DNA from: Bacteroidales bacterium
Lineage (GTDB): Bacteria > Bacteroidota > Bacteroidia > Bacteroidales > Tenuifilaceae
Reading direction: 5' to 3'
DNA: 62,806 nt
NCBI GenBank assembly: GCA_016931855.1
Contig: JAFGDZ010000049.1
Coordinates: 1 to 62,806 of the forward strand
The notes under the pieces are model-generated. The model did not search any database. It saw only the letters and a program-made list of their open reading frames with translations, and had not been told where the DNA came from. The position numbers and the translations under genes were made by a program. Below are positions 53,601 to 62,734 of this stretch, piece after piece. Positions within the stretch are counted from its first letter, which is position 1, and the number at the start of each line of letters is the position of its first letter.

Positions 53601-54653
53601 ATGGGGTTGTTACTGCTTTACCTTGTTTTAGCAATTAGCGTATCGTTTCTCTGCTCTGTAATGGAGGCTGTGCTCCTATCGTCAACAGTATCATTTATTA
53701 ACACAAAGGAAGCAGAGGGCAACCGTGCAGCAAAGATTTTTAAAGACCTTAAATCTGATGTAGATAAGCCCATCTCTGCAATTCTAACCCTTAACACCAT
53801 TGCGCATACAGTTGGCGCAGCAGGCGTTGGTGCGCAAGCAACAGCGGTATTTGGCGATGCATACTTTGGAATAATATCGGTTATACTTACCATTCTTATC
53901 CTTGTGTTCTCCGAGATTATTCCTAAAACCTTAGGCGCCAATTTTTGGAGAGAGCTTTATGTAGCATCAGCATTCATTATTAGGTGGATGATTTACATAA
54001 CCTACCCTTTTGTAATAGTTTCCGATTTTATTACCAGAATAATGCCTGAGCGCAAATCGGGGAATACCATTAGCCGAGAGGAAATTTCGGCAATAACCAA
54101 CATTGGTGCAATGGAGGGTGTTATTGATGAGAGCGAGAGTAAAATTATACACAACCTAATTAAGATTCGGTTTATAAAGGTTAAGTCAATTATGACCCCC
54201 CGTACTGTACTTGTTGCTGCACCAGAGGAGCAAACCCTTGGGGAGTTTTTTCAGATTAAGGAGTACTTTCAGTACTCTCGTATCCCAATTTATTCCGGCA
54301 CTATTGATGCCATATCGGGCTATATACTAAAAACGGACGTTCTTGAAAAGCTGGCCAATAACCAGCCAAACCTTACGCTGAGGGAGATTAAGAGACCAAT
54401 TACGGTTTGCCATGAGAGCTTTAACATACAGAAACTTTTTGAGAAGCTAATTTCCCAGAAAGAGCATATTGCTCTGGTTATTGACGAGTACGGAGGCGTT
54501 GAGGGTATTGCCACTATGGAAGATATTATTGAAACCATACTAGGCCTTGAGATTGTTGACGAAAAGGATGGTAACACCGATATGCAGCAGCTGGCCAAGG
54601 ATTTGTGGCAAAAACGAATTAGAAACTTAGACTCTAATAGTGAGGGTAAATAA
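53601..54653 (+). CDS. CNNM-domain CBS-pair membrane protein (HlyC/CorC-related)
   Basis: The 350-residue protein, starting at the ATG at 53601, has a CNNM transmembrane domain (about 1-180; FLCSVMEAVLLSSTVSFINT, SEIIPKTLGANFWRE) and two CBS motifs (about 200-320; IMTPRTVLVAAPEE, IALVIDEYGGVEGIATMEDI). The C-terminal CorC_HlyC domain of the larger relatives is absent, giving the short form. Relatives are implicated in Mg2+/Co2+ handling. The frame also reaches back to a TTG at 53577, inside the promoter box. Confidence 0.9.
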   Translation: MGLLLLYLVLAISVSFLCSVMEAVLLSSTVSFINTKEAEGNRAAKIFKDLKSDVDKPISAILTLNTIAHTVGAAGVGAQATAVFGDAYFGIISVILTILILVFSEIIPKTLGANFWRELYVASAFIIRWMIYITYPFVIVSDFITRIMPERKSGNTISREEISAITNIGAMEGVIDESESKIIHNLIKIRFIKVKSIMTPRTVLVAAPEEQTLGEFFQIKEYFQYSRIPIYSGTIDAISGYILKTDVLEKLANNQPNLTLREIKRPITVCHESFNIQKLFEKLISQKEHIALVIDEYGGVEGIATMEDIIETILGLEIVDEKDGNTDMQQLAKDLWQKRIRNLDSNSEGK

Positions 54654-54657
54654 TACT

Positions 54658-55119
54658 CTACGTTGCATTATTCTGGGTTCTGGCTTTTCCCTCTTGGCTA
54701 ATGGCACCCAGCTTACTACGCGTTAAGGCTCTTATGCTTGAGACCTTTCTAAAGCGTAGCGCCGACCAATCCTCATCAATAGCAACCTGACTTACAGGAT
54801 CAAAACCCTGATCCCCAAGCGGAAGCCAGCCCTTATCCCTATTTATCTCACTTTTGTACTTCTTTGAAGTTCCCTTTGGATAGGCAAACCAAATGGTAGG
54901 GTCACCCGCCATTGTTTCACCTAAACAACTAGCCGCTGCCCTAACCTGCTCTTCATTACTTACAAAAAAGAGTATCCAGCTACATACTACGCAACTACTG
55001 CTCACTGTTAATATATTAGCATCAATACCTGCAATAACATCGGCAAATGATTCGGGCATACCTGCAATGCAAATGGGCGATTGCCCCTTATATCGAAGCT
55101 TTTTCAGGACAGGATCCAT
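54658..55119 (-). CDS. conserved protein resembling DUF3052
   Basis: The 153-residue product is soluble, with the pattern PTIWFAYPKGTSKKYKSEIN, then RDKGW, GFDPVSQVAIDEDWSALRFR. These lie in the order seen in DUF3052-type proteins and their Bacteroidota relatives. The two Cys in SSSCVVCSW are not a known metal motif. Function is unknown. It converges with the CNNM gene (4 bp) and lies 42 bp downstream of the hydrolase gene on the same strand. Confidence 0.65.
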   Translation of the reverse strand: MDPVLKKLRYKGQSPICIAGMPESFADVIAGIDANILTVSSSCVVCSWILFFVSNEEQVRAAASCLGETMAGDPTIWFAYPKGTSKKYKSEINRDKGWLPLGDQGFDPVSQVAIDEDWSALRFRKVSSIRALTRSKLGAISQEGKARTQNNAT

Positions 55120-55160
55120 ATATACTCTCTTAAAAACAGCTAATTACAGGAATACAATGG

Positions 55161-56171
55161 TTAATCTATTACCTCGCTATGCGATTTTTCGGAGAATGGA
55201 ATTCCCTCCTTTAAGTATGCATTAAACCAGTTAATGGTAAACCTAAAGGCGGTATCCTTATGCCTAGAAAGGGAATTATCATCTTTTCTAAAGGCAATAA
55301 GCTTAAACTGGGCATTAGCCCTAGCAAACTTACCACATACCTCTACAGCATCGTCGTACGGAACCTCCTTATCATCAGTTCCATGCATTACTAGCACTGG
55401 CGATTTTTTTGGAATCTCCTGAGCCCACTGCACAACCGATCGGCAATCTATAACATCTTGAGCATTGCTTTTATACTCTGGGACAAACTGGAGCAACAGA
55501 TTCTCTATGCGCTTATTGTGCTGCGTTGTTCGCTGCAAATTGGTAATTCCGCCTGTAACCACAGCGCACTTAATTCTTGGATTATTTCGCATTGCCTTAA
55601 AGGTCATCATTCCGCCTCGGTTTCGCCCCATCATCCCAATTCTTGAGGTATCGGCACCTTTAATTTCATGAAGGCTTCCTAACAGGTTTATCACATCGTT
55701 AATATCATCGCCTCCAAATTCGTCTTTACCATCACTACCACAGCTTCCTCTGTAATTTGATGCAACAACAATGTAGCCTTCGGCAGCAAGGCTGGCAAGC
55801 TCATTAATAGCAATTTCCGGGGTTAGGCAATCGGTCTTTTCAAAGCCTCCCCTGTTGTAAACAATAACAGGAAAAAGCCCTTCTGCGTGGGGTTTTGCAA
55901 TAAATCCGGTAACAAAGAGTCCATCGCTAATGTAGCCCATTCGGAAAATGTCAACCTGCTTGAGGTAAGCATACTTTTTTGGCTCGCCTTTAATATCGCG
56001 TTGTACTGAGCCCGAAGAGTAGTCCAACGGAATGGTTTTAATGTTTTGCTCATCGCTAAATGAGCCATAAACCAACTTATCCATTATTGGCTCAGACGAT
56101 CCTGTTTGACAGCCATATAACAAGCATACCAAACCCAAAAGGAATGCTATTTTACAAAAACGTATCATCAT
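55161..56171 (-). CDS. prolyl-oligopeptidase-type hydrolase lipoprotein lacking the catalytic serine
   Basis: The 336-residue product has a lipoprotein signal (LLYGC, Cys21) and an alpha/beta-hydrolase fold related to dipeptidyl/prolyl peptidases: GFIAKPHAEGLFPVIVYNRG, VVASNYRGSCGSDGKDEFGG and the nucleophile elbow region. There the expected GxSxGG reads GRNRGG: codon 184 is AAC (Asn) at 55620-55622, so the Ser is lost. The acid (HGTDDKEVPYDD) and the His (LSRHKDTAF) are present. It is thus probably a non-catalytic or altered homologue, perhaps a binding protein. Confidence 0.85.
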   Translation of the reverse strand: MMIRFCKIAFLLGLVCLLYGCQTGSSEPIMDKLVYGSFSDEQNIKTIPLDYSSGSVQRDIKGEPKKYAYLKQVDIFRMGYISDGLFVTGFIAKPHAEGLFPVIVYNRGGFEKTDCLTPEIAINELASLAAEGYIVVASNYRGSCGSDGKDEFGGDDINDVINLLGSLHEIKGADTSRIGMMGRNRGGMMTFKAMRNNPRIKCAVVTGGITNLQRTTQHNKRIENLLLQFVPEYKSNAQDVIDCRSVVQWAQEIPKKSPVLVMHGTDDKEVPYDDAVEVCGKFARANAQFKLIAFRKDDNSLSRHKDTAFRFTINWFNAYLKEGIPFSEKSHSEVID

Positions 56172-56374
56172 TTTTCCACCACCTTAAATCCATTATGAAG
56201 TTACAAACTAAAAGGCATACATAGCAAACCATTGGTGGAAATGTTGGGTAATTTTGGGGGCATGAAACCATTTTTACCTATTCCCTCGTTGAAAAAAGTT
56301 AGGGGGCGCAAGTTCTTGAACAATCACTATAAAACTTTTTAGCAGCGGTACACTGTTTTACATCCCGAAATAAA

Positions 56375-56382
56375 TACTTTTG
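56375..56382 (+). promoter_or_regulatory. -7 box of the sodium:solute symporter gene
   Basis: TACTTTTG is an exact TAnnTTTG match, 56 bp before the ATG; the -33 region has only a poor match. Confidence 0.5.
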
Positions 56383-56438
56383 GGTTGTAAAACTTAGTTT
56401 AATCAAACCCAACGTATCAAATCCTAAAACCAAAGTGT

Positions 56439-58238
56439 ATGGTTCTTGCTACAATCGACTTAATAATTATTGGAGTTTTTTTCCTCATTATTACAGGTAT
56501 TGGCTATGTAGCCTCAAAAACAGCAGGGAAAGATACCTCGCAGTTTTTTTTAGGAGGACGCGGAATGCCATGGTGGCTTTTAGGCGTATCGATGGTTGCC
56601 TGCACCTTTAGCGCCGATACGCCCAACCTTGTTACAGGCATGGTTCGCGAGAGCGGCGTTGCCAAGAACTGGGCATGGTGGGCTTTCCTTATTACAGGAA
56701 TGGTAACGGTATTTATCTACGCAAAACTTTGGCGCCGTTCAAACGTTCTTACCGATTTAGAATTCTACGAAATTCGCTATACGGGAAAAGCGGCATCGTT
56801 CCTACGCGGGTTTCGCTCCATATACCTTGGGCTTTTCTTTAACGTACTGATAATGGGATCTGTAACCCTTGCAGCCATTAAAATTGGCGGGGTAATGCTT
56901 GGCCTTGAGCCATGGGAATGTGTAGTATATGGCTCAATAGGCGTGCTTATTTACAGTGTGCTTGGCGGACTTAAAGGCGTTATTTGGGCCGATTTTTTTC
57001 AGTATTCCATTGCAATGTTTGGAGCAGTGCTAGCAGCGGTTGTTGCCGTTAAGCAGCCAGAGGTTGGTGGGTTAAGCGCACTTCTATCTAATCCTGTAAT
57101 TGCTGATAAGGTCAACTTCTTCCCCGATATGTCAAACCCATCGGTGTTTGTGCCGCTGCTTATTATACCCATTGCGGTTCAGTGGTGGAGCGTTTGGTAC
57201 CCCGGAGCAGAGCCTGGTGGTGGTGGGTACATTGCCCAACGGATGCTTGCTGCAAAAAACGAAAAGAATGCCATTGGCGCTACCCTACTGTTCAACTTTA
57301 TGCACTATGCCATTCGCCCCTGGCCATGGATTATAGTGGCGCTGGCGTCATTAGTAATTTACCCTGATCTAGCAAGCATCAAGGCCCATTTCCCCAATAT
57401 ATCGGACACATACCTAAAGGACGATATTGCCTATCCTGTAATGCTTTCAAGGCTTAGTGCTGGCTGGCTAGGGCTGGTTATTGCATCGCTTATTGCTGCA
57501 TACATGTCAACCATTGGAACACACCTTAATTGGGGAGCCTCATATGTGGTTAACGACTTTTATAAGCGCTTTGTAAAACCCGATGCTACAGAGAAGCACT
57601 TAGTTGCAATTGCCAGAATTTGCACTGTACTACTAATGATTTTAGCAGGTGCCGTATCGCTCCTCTTCCTAGATAATGCAACGCAAGCATTTAACATACT
57701 GTTACTGTCTGGAGCAGGAACGGGTGCCATTTACCTGTTGCGATGGTTCTGGTGGCGCATTAATGCCATTACCGAGATTATAGCAATGATATTTGCAACA
57801 GCTCTTGCTGTAGTGCTGGTTTTTATTGTTAAGGATGAGGCTATTGCCTTTTGGGTGTTCGATGGTTTTACCGCAAAGCTACTACTGGCCGTAACGCTAA
57901 CAACCATTGTTTGGCTTGGAACCACACTACTTACCAAGCCCGAGAGCATGGAAACGCTTAAGCGTTTCTACAGGCTAACTCACCCCGGTGGCCCAGGATG
58001 GAAAAAAGTTGCAACCGAGGTTGCCCTAGAATCGGATAGCAAGCTAGCAAAAGGGACTTGGGAGATGCCCGTACAGCTCCTGTGCGTTTTTGTAGGGAGC
58101 ATGGTAATATACTCATCGCTGTTTGCCATTGGGAGCTTTATTTACAGCAGAACTATGGCAGGAATTATTCTACTTGGAGTTGCATCCATAGGCACCATTA
58201 TCCTTTTCAAGCTATTCGGAAAGCTAAGAGCAGAATAG
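56439..58238 (+). CDS. sodium:solute symporter (SSS) family transporter
   Basis: The 599-residue product has about fourteen TM helices and SSS signatures: TAGKDTSQFFLGGRGMPWWL, then CTFSADTPNLVTG, the GGLKGVIWADFFQYSIAM segment and IASLIAAYMSTIGTHLNWGA. Such proteins couple Na+ entry to uptake of sugars, amino acids or vitamins; this one's substrate is unknown. It ends at 58236-58238 inside a hairpin shared with the convergent lipocalin gene. Confidence 0.93.
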   Translation: MVLATIDLIIIGVFFLIITGIGYVASKTAGKDTSQFFLGGRGMPWWLLGVSMVACTFSADTPNLVTGMVRESGVAKNWAWWAFLITGMVTVFIYAKLWRRSNVLTDLEFYEIRYTGKAASFLRGFRSIYLGLFFNVLIMGSVTLAAIKIGGVMLGLEPWECVVYGSIGVLIYSVLGGLKGVIWADFFQYSIAMFGAVLAAVVAVKQPEVGGLSALLSNPVIADKVNFFPDMSNPSVFVPLLIIPIAVQWWSVWYPGAEPGGGGYIAQRMLAAKNEKNAIGATLLFNFMHYAIRPWPWIIVALASLVIYPDLASIKAHFPNISDTYLKDDIAYPVMLSRLSAGWLGLVIASLIAAYMSTIGTHLNWGASYVVNDFYKRFVKPDATEKHLVAIARICTVLLMILAGAVSLLFLDNATQAFNILLLSGAGTGAIYLLRWFWWRINAITEIIAMIFATALAVVLVFIVKDEAIAFWVFDGFTAKLLLAVTLTTIVWLGTTLLTKPESMETLKRFYRLTHPGGPGWKKVATEVALESDSKLAKGTWEMPVQLLCVFVGSMVIYSSLFAIGSFIYSRTMAGIILLGVASIGTIILFKLFGKLRAE

Positions 58239-58259
58239 GTTTCTCCTATTCTGCCTTTT
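58230..58259. terminator. convergent terminator at symporter/lipocalin 3' ends
   Basis: GCAGAATAGG (58230-58239) pairs with CCTATTCTGC (58245-58254) over a five-base loop, with CTTTT following. It overlaps the stop of the symporter gene and the last codons of the lipocalin gene. Confidence 0.65.
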
Positions 58260-58794
58260 GGGGCACTACCTCTAACTTTGATATATCGTAGCCAAGTAGC
58301 TTTGCCTTATCAACCAGCATTTGGTAGGTTTGCTTGTCCATTTGTGGGGTCCGACCAAGTATCCAAAGGTAGTTTGGAGCCGAGCTCCCAATAAGGGCAT
58401 ACGAGTAATTGTCCTTATCAAGGTCAAGCACAAGGTAATCGGCACCAAAAGGCCAAAAGAAGTAAACCTTTAACCTACCAGTATTGTTTGGATCGGGAAT
58501 TTTTGCAAAAGCCTTGGCCTTGCTATGCTTTCCATTCAAACTTCCCTTATAACCTTGGTTAAGCACACTTAAATTCCCATTAGATTTTAGGGAATAGGTT
58601 GCAGTTACGCCAACCAAATCCTTCTCAAAAGAATGAGGGAAACGCGCAATTTCGTACCATGTTCCCAAAAAACGTTCAATATCAACATCCTTAACGGTTT
58701 CCATGTTAAAACTGGATTTATTTGTTGTATTATTGGAGCAACCCACCAATAAAAGGGCTAGCGCAAAAACAATTGTAGCGTAAGCTGTTTTCAT
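58246..58794 (-). CDS. Blc-type lipocalin lipoprotein
   Basis: The 182-residue product has a lipoprotein signal (LLLVGC, Cys19) and the lipocalin signature GTWYEIARFPHSFEKDLVG. Later strands match Blc (LKVYFFWPFGADYLVLDLD, YLWILGRTPQM). Blc is an outer-membrane lipid-binding lipocalin induced by envelope stress in other bacteria. It shares its 3' end with a convergent terminator. Confidence 0.93.
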   Translation of the reverse strand: MKTAYATIVFALALLLVGCSNNTTNKSSFNMETVKDVDIERFLGTWYEIARFPHSFEKDLVGVTATYSLKSNGNLSVLNQGYKGSLNGKHSKAKAFAKIPDPNNTGRLKVYFFWPFGADYLVLDLDKDNYSYALIGSSAPNYLWILGRTPQMDKQTYQMLVDKAKLLGYDISKLEVVPQKAE

Positions 58795-59136
58795 ATCTAC
58801 TAAAGATAAAGCGTTTTACTAAAAACCGGATTAAGCTATTAATTAAACACAAATAGCAGACAATTTGTTTACTAACGCAGCTACTACACCAAACAAAAAC
58901 CGCTTAGAGAAAGACCAATAGTAAATAGCCTAAACCAAAACGTATCAGATTGAAACATTTTATTGTATTATTGTACACAAACAAAAACAGGAAGCATGTA
59001 AACGCCACGCAAGAATAACAATGCAGCACTGGTTTCAGTGCGTTACACGCCAACTTAAGACAATTGTTATACACTCGTTCTTTTTTGGCTCATTCATTGG
59101 GTTATGATTGCCTTTGCTTACTAATTACATTACTAG
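58795..59136 (+). other. 342-bp intergenic stretch before the NtrC-like gene
   Basis: No gene is seen. A perfect 6-bp hairpin GCACTG (59026-59031)/CAGTGC (59036-59041) with loop GTTT has no T-tract and is flanked by similar segments (ACGCCACGC at about 59002 and ACGCCAAC at about 59047). It might be an operator or an RNA structure. The lipocalin promoter should lie near 58800 on the minus strand. No sigma-54 (GG-N10-GC) site stood out. Confidence 0.4.
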
Positions 59137-60519
59137 ATGGAAACTGATAGAGGAAAAATCCTAGCCATAGACGACAACAAGGAAATTCTACTCGCCCTTA
59201 GGGTTGCTTTGGCAAAGCATTTTGACGAGATTAGAACCCACACATTTCCTGACAATGAAGCCGAAAAGTTGATATCAAGCGGTGCGTACTCCGTACTTCT
59301 ACTGGACATGAACTTTACGCCAGGTGTAACCAGCGGCAAACAGGGACTAGACTTCCTAGAAAAAGCTCTTTCCATAGACCCATCGCTTGTAGTAATAATG
59401 ATTACAGCGTATGGAGATATTGATTTGGCGGTACAGGCCATGAAACTTGGAGCTGCTGATTTTGTGGTAAAACCGTGGGAAAACAAAAAGCTAATTGCCA
59501 CGGTAAGCGCAGCAATGACACTGGCCAAATCTCGTAGAGAGCTGGCAATAACAAAGCACCAAAACAAAGCATTATCAAAGGACTTTGATTCTCCTTTTAC
59601 CTCTATCATTGGCTGTTCCAGCGCAATGCAGCAAGTATATACCGCCATTGAGAAAGTGGCTAAAACCGATGCCAATGTTCTTGTTCTTGGAGAAAATGGA
59701 ACAGGCAAAGAACTGGTTGCCCGCGCAATACACAGAATGTCCCATAGAAAGGACGAGATTTTTATGCCTGTTGATATGGGCTCTATTCCCGAGACCCTTT
59801 TTGAGAGCGAACTATTTGGGCACATGAAAGGAGCATTTACAGATGCTCACGAGACTAGACCCGGTCGGTTTGAAATGGCCTCGGGAGGAACTCTTTTTTT
59901 AGATGAAATTGGCAACATTCCGCTCACGATGCAGGCCAAGCTGCTTGGGGTTTTGCAAACCCGAAAAGTTAATCGTGTTGGAGCCAATACTACCCGCGAT
60001 GTGGATATAAGACTTATTACTGCAACCAACGCCGAGTTGTGCACAGAAATAGCGAAAGGGCATTTTAGGCAAGACCTCTACTACCGAATAAACACGGTAG
60101 AAATAACCCTTCCGCCACTTAGAGACAGGGGCAACGACTTGCATCTCCTAGCACAGCACTTTCTTACCTTACATGGCAATAAATACGGCAAAACAGGATT
60201 GGCTTTGGCAAAAGGAGCTCAAAGGCTACTATACTCCTACCACTGGCCGGGTAATGTACGGGAGCTCAGCCACACCATAGAACGAGCCGTTATTATGACA
60301 GACAAAAAGATGATAGACTCCAATTCCCTCCATCTTACCACGCTAGAGTACAACCCTACTGAAAAAAACACCCAATCCTCATTACGTATTGATGATATAG
60401 AGCGAGAAGCAATTATGGCCGCACTAAAGAACAATAGAGGAAACATAACCAATGCAGCAAAAGACCTAGGCATGGGACGTACAACCCTATACCGAAAAAT
60501 GATAAAGTATGGGCTTTAA
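59137..60519 (+). CDS. sigma-54-dependent NtrC-family response regulator
   Basis: The 460-residue product has a receiver (Asp57 in VLLLDMNFTPG, AIDDNK at 10-15), a AAA+ sigma-54 activation domain with Walker A GENGTGKELVARAIH (about 187), Walker B TLFLDEIGN and sensor motifs, and a C-terminal Fis-type helix-turn-helix (NITNAAKDLGMGRTTLYRKM). The sigma-54 contact loop reads GAFTDA rather than GAFTGA, a variant frequent in Bacteroidota. The next gene, its kinase, overlaps by 11 bp. Confidence 0.95.
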   Translation: METDRGKILAIDDNKEILLALRVALAKHFDEIRTHTFPDNEAEKLISSGAYSVLLLDMNFTPGVTSGKQGLDFLEKALSIDPSLVVIMITAYGDIDLAVQAMKLGAADFVVKPWENKKLIATVSAAMTLAKSRRELAITKHQNKALSKDFDSPFTSIIGCSSAMQQVYTAIEKVAKTDANVLVLGENGTGKELVARAIHRMSHRKDEIFMPVDMGSIPETLFESELFGHMKGAFTDAHETRPGRFEMASGGTLFLDEIGNIPLTMQAKLLGVLQTRKVNRVGANTTRDVDIRLITATNAELCTEIAKGHFRQDLYYRINTVEITLPPLRDRGNDLHLLAQHFLTLHGNKYGKTGLALAKGAQRLLYSYHWPGNVRELSHTIERAVIMTDKKMIDSNSLHLTTLEYNPTEKNTQSSLRIDDIEREAIMAALKNNRGNITNAAKDLGMGRTTLYRKMIKYGL

Positions 60520-61867
60520 ATCATTCAGATTCAGGCTGGTTTTACGTATCATCCTCATAACGATTGCAATTCTGGGTTTTCTGCACTTTGCAGGAAAGCC
60601 AGGTTACGTATTTACATCAATAGAGTTTGGCGTTTTTACCCTTATACTAGTTGTAGAGCTTATTCTTTTTGTGGAAAAGGGGTACCGGCAAGTTATACAA
60701 ATGCTGAGCTCTGTTAAGGAAAAGGACTACAACATATCCTTCTCTCCCGCTCACAAAAGCTACATCTTTGAAAACCTATCCTCTGTTCTCAACAGCTTAG
60801 TTAGCTCCCACAAGCAGGTGCGTATAGAACGTGAGCTGCACTACCAATTCCTAAACCACATAGTGGATCAGCTAAGTTCCGGAATTGTATGCTTTGATTT
60901 GCAGGGGCAAGTAACACTAAGCAACAGAGCCCTGCGCAACACACTAGGGGTTAAATATATCCGCAACACCTCTTCGTTTAGCGCAATTAGCCCTACATTT
61001 CCATTAATACTTCACGATTTAAAAGCAGGCGAAGAACGGCTCTTCTCTTTTGTCCACAAGGGAGAACTCAAACGGTTTTTCCTTTCCTGTTCCAGAATAA
61101 AGCTACTAGACAAGGACTATATCCTTGTAAGCATGCAGAATATGAACACGCCAATACAAGAAGCAGAGAACGAATCGTACAAAAGGCTAATTCGTGTACT
61201 TACTCACGAAATAATGAATTCCGTTACACCAATACTCTCCCTTAGCCAATCAATGAACGATATGTTCAACTACAGCAGAAGTTCTAGTACGCAGGGATTA
61301 TCAGAACAGGAGCTGGAACATGTAGTTGCAGGTTACGAAGCTATAGCACTTAGAAGCAAGTCTCTTATGCGCTTTGTTACCGACTTTAAAAGCCTATCGC
61401 AGTTGCCTAAACCTAATATAGCAAGCATTCCCATAGAACTGCTATTCCGCAATATCCGTAGCCTTTTTGCAGGAACACTATCCAACAAGGCTATTGATTT
61501 TACGTTGCAGGTATCCCCAGGCGCTTCCCATATAACTGCAGATCAAGAGCTAATAGAACAAGCCTTAATTAACCTGATTAAAAATGCGATTGAGGCCCTA
61601 GCTTGCGGCACACAGCAGCCCAAACTTGTAGTTGCAGCGGACCAAGTCCAAGGCTATTCCATCCTTTCCATTACCGACAATGGCTGTGGAATAGCCCCCA
61701 CTGCATTCGATCAAATATTTGTCCCCTTTTTCACCACAAAACAGAATGGATCTGGAATAGGCTTAAGCCTATCGCGCCAAATAGCTCAGCTACATGGAGG
61801 AACTATCGTTTTTCGCTCCGTCCCTAATGTTGCAACAACATTCGCAATCAGAATCCCCCATGAGTAA
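60509..61867 (+). CDS. NtrY-like sensor histidine kinase
   Basis: The 452-residue kinase has two N-terminal TM helices (about 9-29 and 36-54), a PAS-like sensor (about 110-215; QLSSGIVCFDLQGQVTLSNR), H-box LIRVLTHEIMNSVTP (His233) and a HATPase domain with N-box LINLIKNAIEAL, G1 TDNGCGI and G2 GSGIGLSLSRQI. It overlaps the upstream regulator by 11 bp. The pair forms an NtrY/NtrX-like system controlling sigma-54 promoters; the signal is unknown. Confidence 0.93.
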   Translation: MGFKSFRFRLVLRIILITIAILGFLHFAGKPGYVFTSIEFGVFTLILVVELILFVEKGYRQVIQMLSSVKEKDYNISFSPAHKSYIFENLSSVLNSLVSSHKQVRIERELHYQFLNHIVDQLSSGIVCFDLQGQVTLSNRALRNTLGVKYIRNTSSFSAISPTFPLILHDLKAGEERLFSFVHKGELKRFFLSCSRIKLLDKDYILVSMQNMNTPIQEAENESYKRLIRVLTHEIMNSVTPILSLSQSMNDMFNYSRSSSTQGLSEQELEHVVAGYEAIALRSKSLMRFVTDFKSLSQLPKPNIASIPIELLFRNIRSLFAGTLSNKAIDFTLQVSPGASHITADQELIEQALINLIKNAIEALACGTQQPKLVVAADQVQGYSILSITDNGCGIAPTAFDQIFVPFFTTKQNGSGIGLSLSRQIAQLHGGTIVFRSVPNVATTFAIRIPHE

Positions 61868-61954
61868 TGCATCGCACAGGCCAAAAAGCGCTATACAACT
61901 ATAGTTTACCCAAAAAATACTTAGCCTGAAAGTGTTTTTACAAATCTTTTTAAA

Positions 61955-61993
61955 TTAAACTATTGTTTAAAACAACGTTTGATATTACATTTA
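61955..61993 (+). promoter_or_regulatory. candidate TetR operator over the promoter of the TetR gene
   Basis: TTAAAC-TATT-GTTTAA (61955-61970) is a perfect palindrome, and AAAC/GTTT half-sites repeat at 61970-61980. TTG at 61963-61965 and TACATTTA at 61986-61993 are 20 bp apart and look like -33/-7 boxes, so the palindrome covers the -33 region. This suggests autoregulation by the TetR-type protein encoded 95 bp downstream. Confidence 0.5.
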
Positions 61994-62088
61994 GCCACTA
62001 TAGCGTTTCTAAAAATCGACACAAGAAACCATTGTTGAGATAAAAGAATAAACGCTTAATGTTGTAATTGGATTGAAAACCGAAAGCT

Positions 62089-62700
62089 ATGTCACCTCGT
62101 TCAGGAAAAACTACAAAGCAAAAACTCATTGATACGGCTACAGCCCTGTTCCTTGAGAAAGGAGTAGATAGAGTTGGTGTTAGAGAGATTGCTGCCACAG
62201 CAGGCATTAACCTCTCGTTAATGAACTACTACTTTAGAAGTAAGGAGATTCTATTTGAAACCATATTCGAAATTCAAATTAAGGAAAGAGCCCATCTACT
62301 AAGGGTTATCCTCGACTCTGAGCAAACCCTAGAGAATAAAATTCGCGAGTACGTTTCAACGTACATCGATGTACTACTAGACAACCCACTTCTAGTTTCC
62401 TTTGTGATGTCAATTGTTCACCGAAGCCCCGATACGATTGCAAAAATGAAGGTAATTGAAAACCTGTACCACACGGAGTCGTTTATGGAGCAGCTACGCA
62501 AGGAGTCGGAGGCTGGAAATATAAAACCAATTGATGCTGAGCAATTTTTCTTGAGCATGATATCGTTGGTGCTGTTTCCCTTTGCCATACAACCGCTTAT
62601 TCAGGATCGAAACAGGATTAACAATGAGCAGTTTAGGACAATGATGCGCTACAGAAAGGAGCACGTTTTCCAGGCTCTCTGGACCTCAATTAAGAACTAG
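62089..62700 (+). CDS. TetR/AcrR-family transcriptional regulator
   Basis: The 203-residue protein starts with a TetR helix-turn-helix (KQKLIDTATALFLEKGVDRV, then VREIAATAGINLSLMNYYFR, about residues 9-60). A ligand-binding helical domain typical of family members regulating efflux or stress follows. No efflux or target operon is adjacent within the window; the regulator probably acts on itself and distant genes. A palindromic site lies upstream. It is convergent with the tRNA-Arg gene. Confidence 0.93.
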   Translation: MSPRSGKTTKQKLIDTATALFLEKGVDRVGVREIAATAGINLSLMNYYFRSKEILFETIFEIQIKERAHLLRVILDSEQTLENKIREYVSTYIDVLLDNPLLVSFVMSIVHRSPDTIAKMKVIENLYHTESFMEQLRKESEAGNIKPIDAEQFFLSMISLVLFPFAIQPLIQDRNRINNEQFRTMMRYRKEHVFQALWTSIKN

Positions 62701-62703
62701 TAC

Positions 62704-62732
62704 AAAAAAAAAGCCACCGTATAGGTGGCTTT
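62704..62732 (-). terminator. terminator of the tRNA-Arg gene
   Basis: AAAGCCACC (62710-62718) pairs with GGTGGCTTT (62724-62732), and the A-run at 62704-62712 supplies the U-tract on the minus strand. It ends the tRNA transcript and lies just after the TetR stop. Confidence 0.85.
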
Positions 62733-62734
62733 AG

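Noticed and set aside
58795-59136. A sigma-54 promoter before the NtrC-like gene
   Set aside because: No GG-N10-GC arrangement with the surrounding consensus was found.
59133-59825. 230-residue minus-strand ORF opposite the NtrC-like gene
   Set aside because: Shadow of the receiver and AAA+ coding sequence, which has all expected catalytic motifs.
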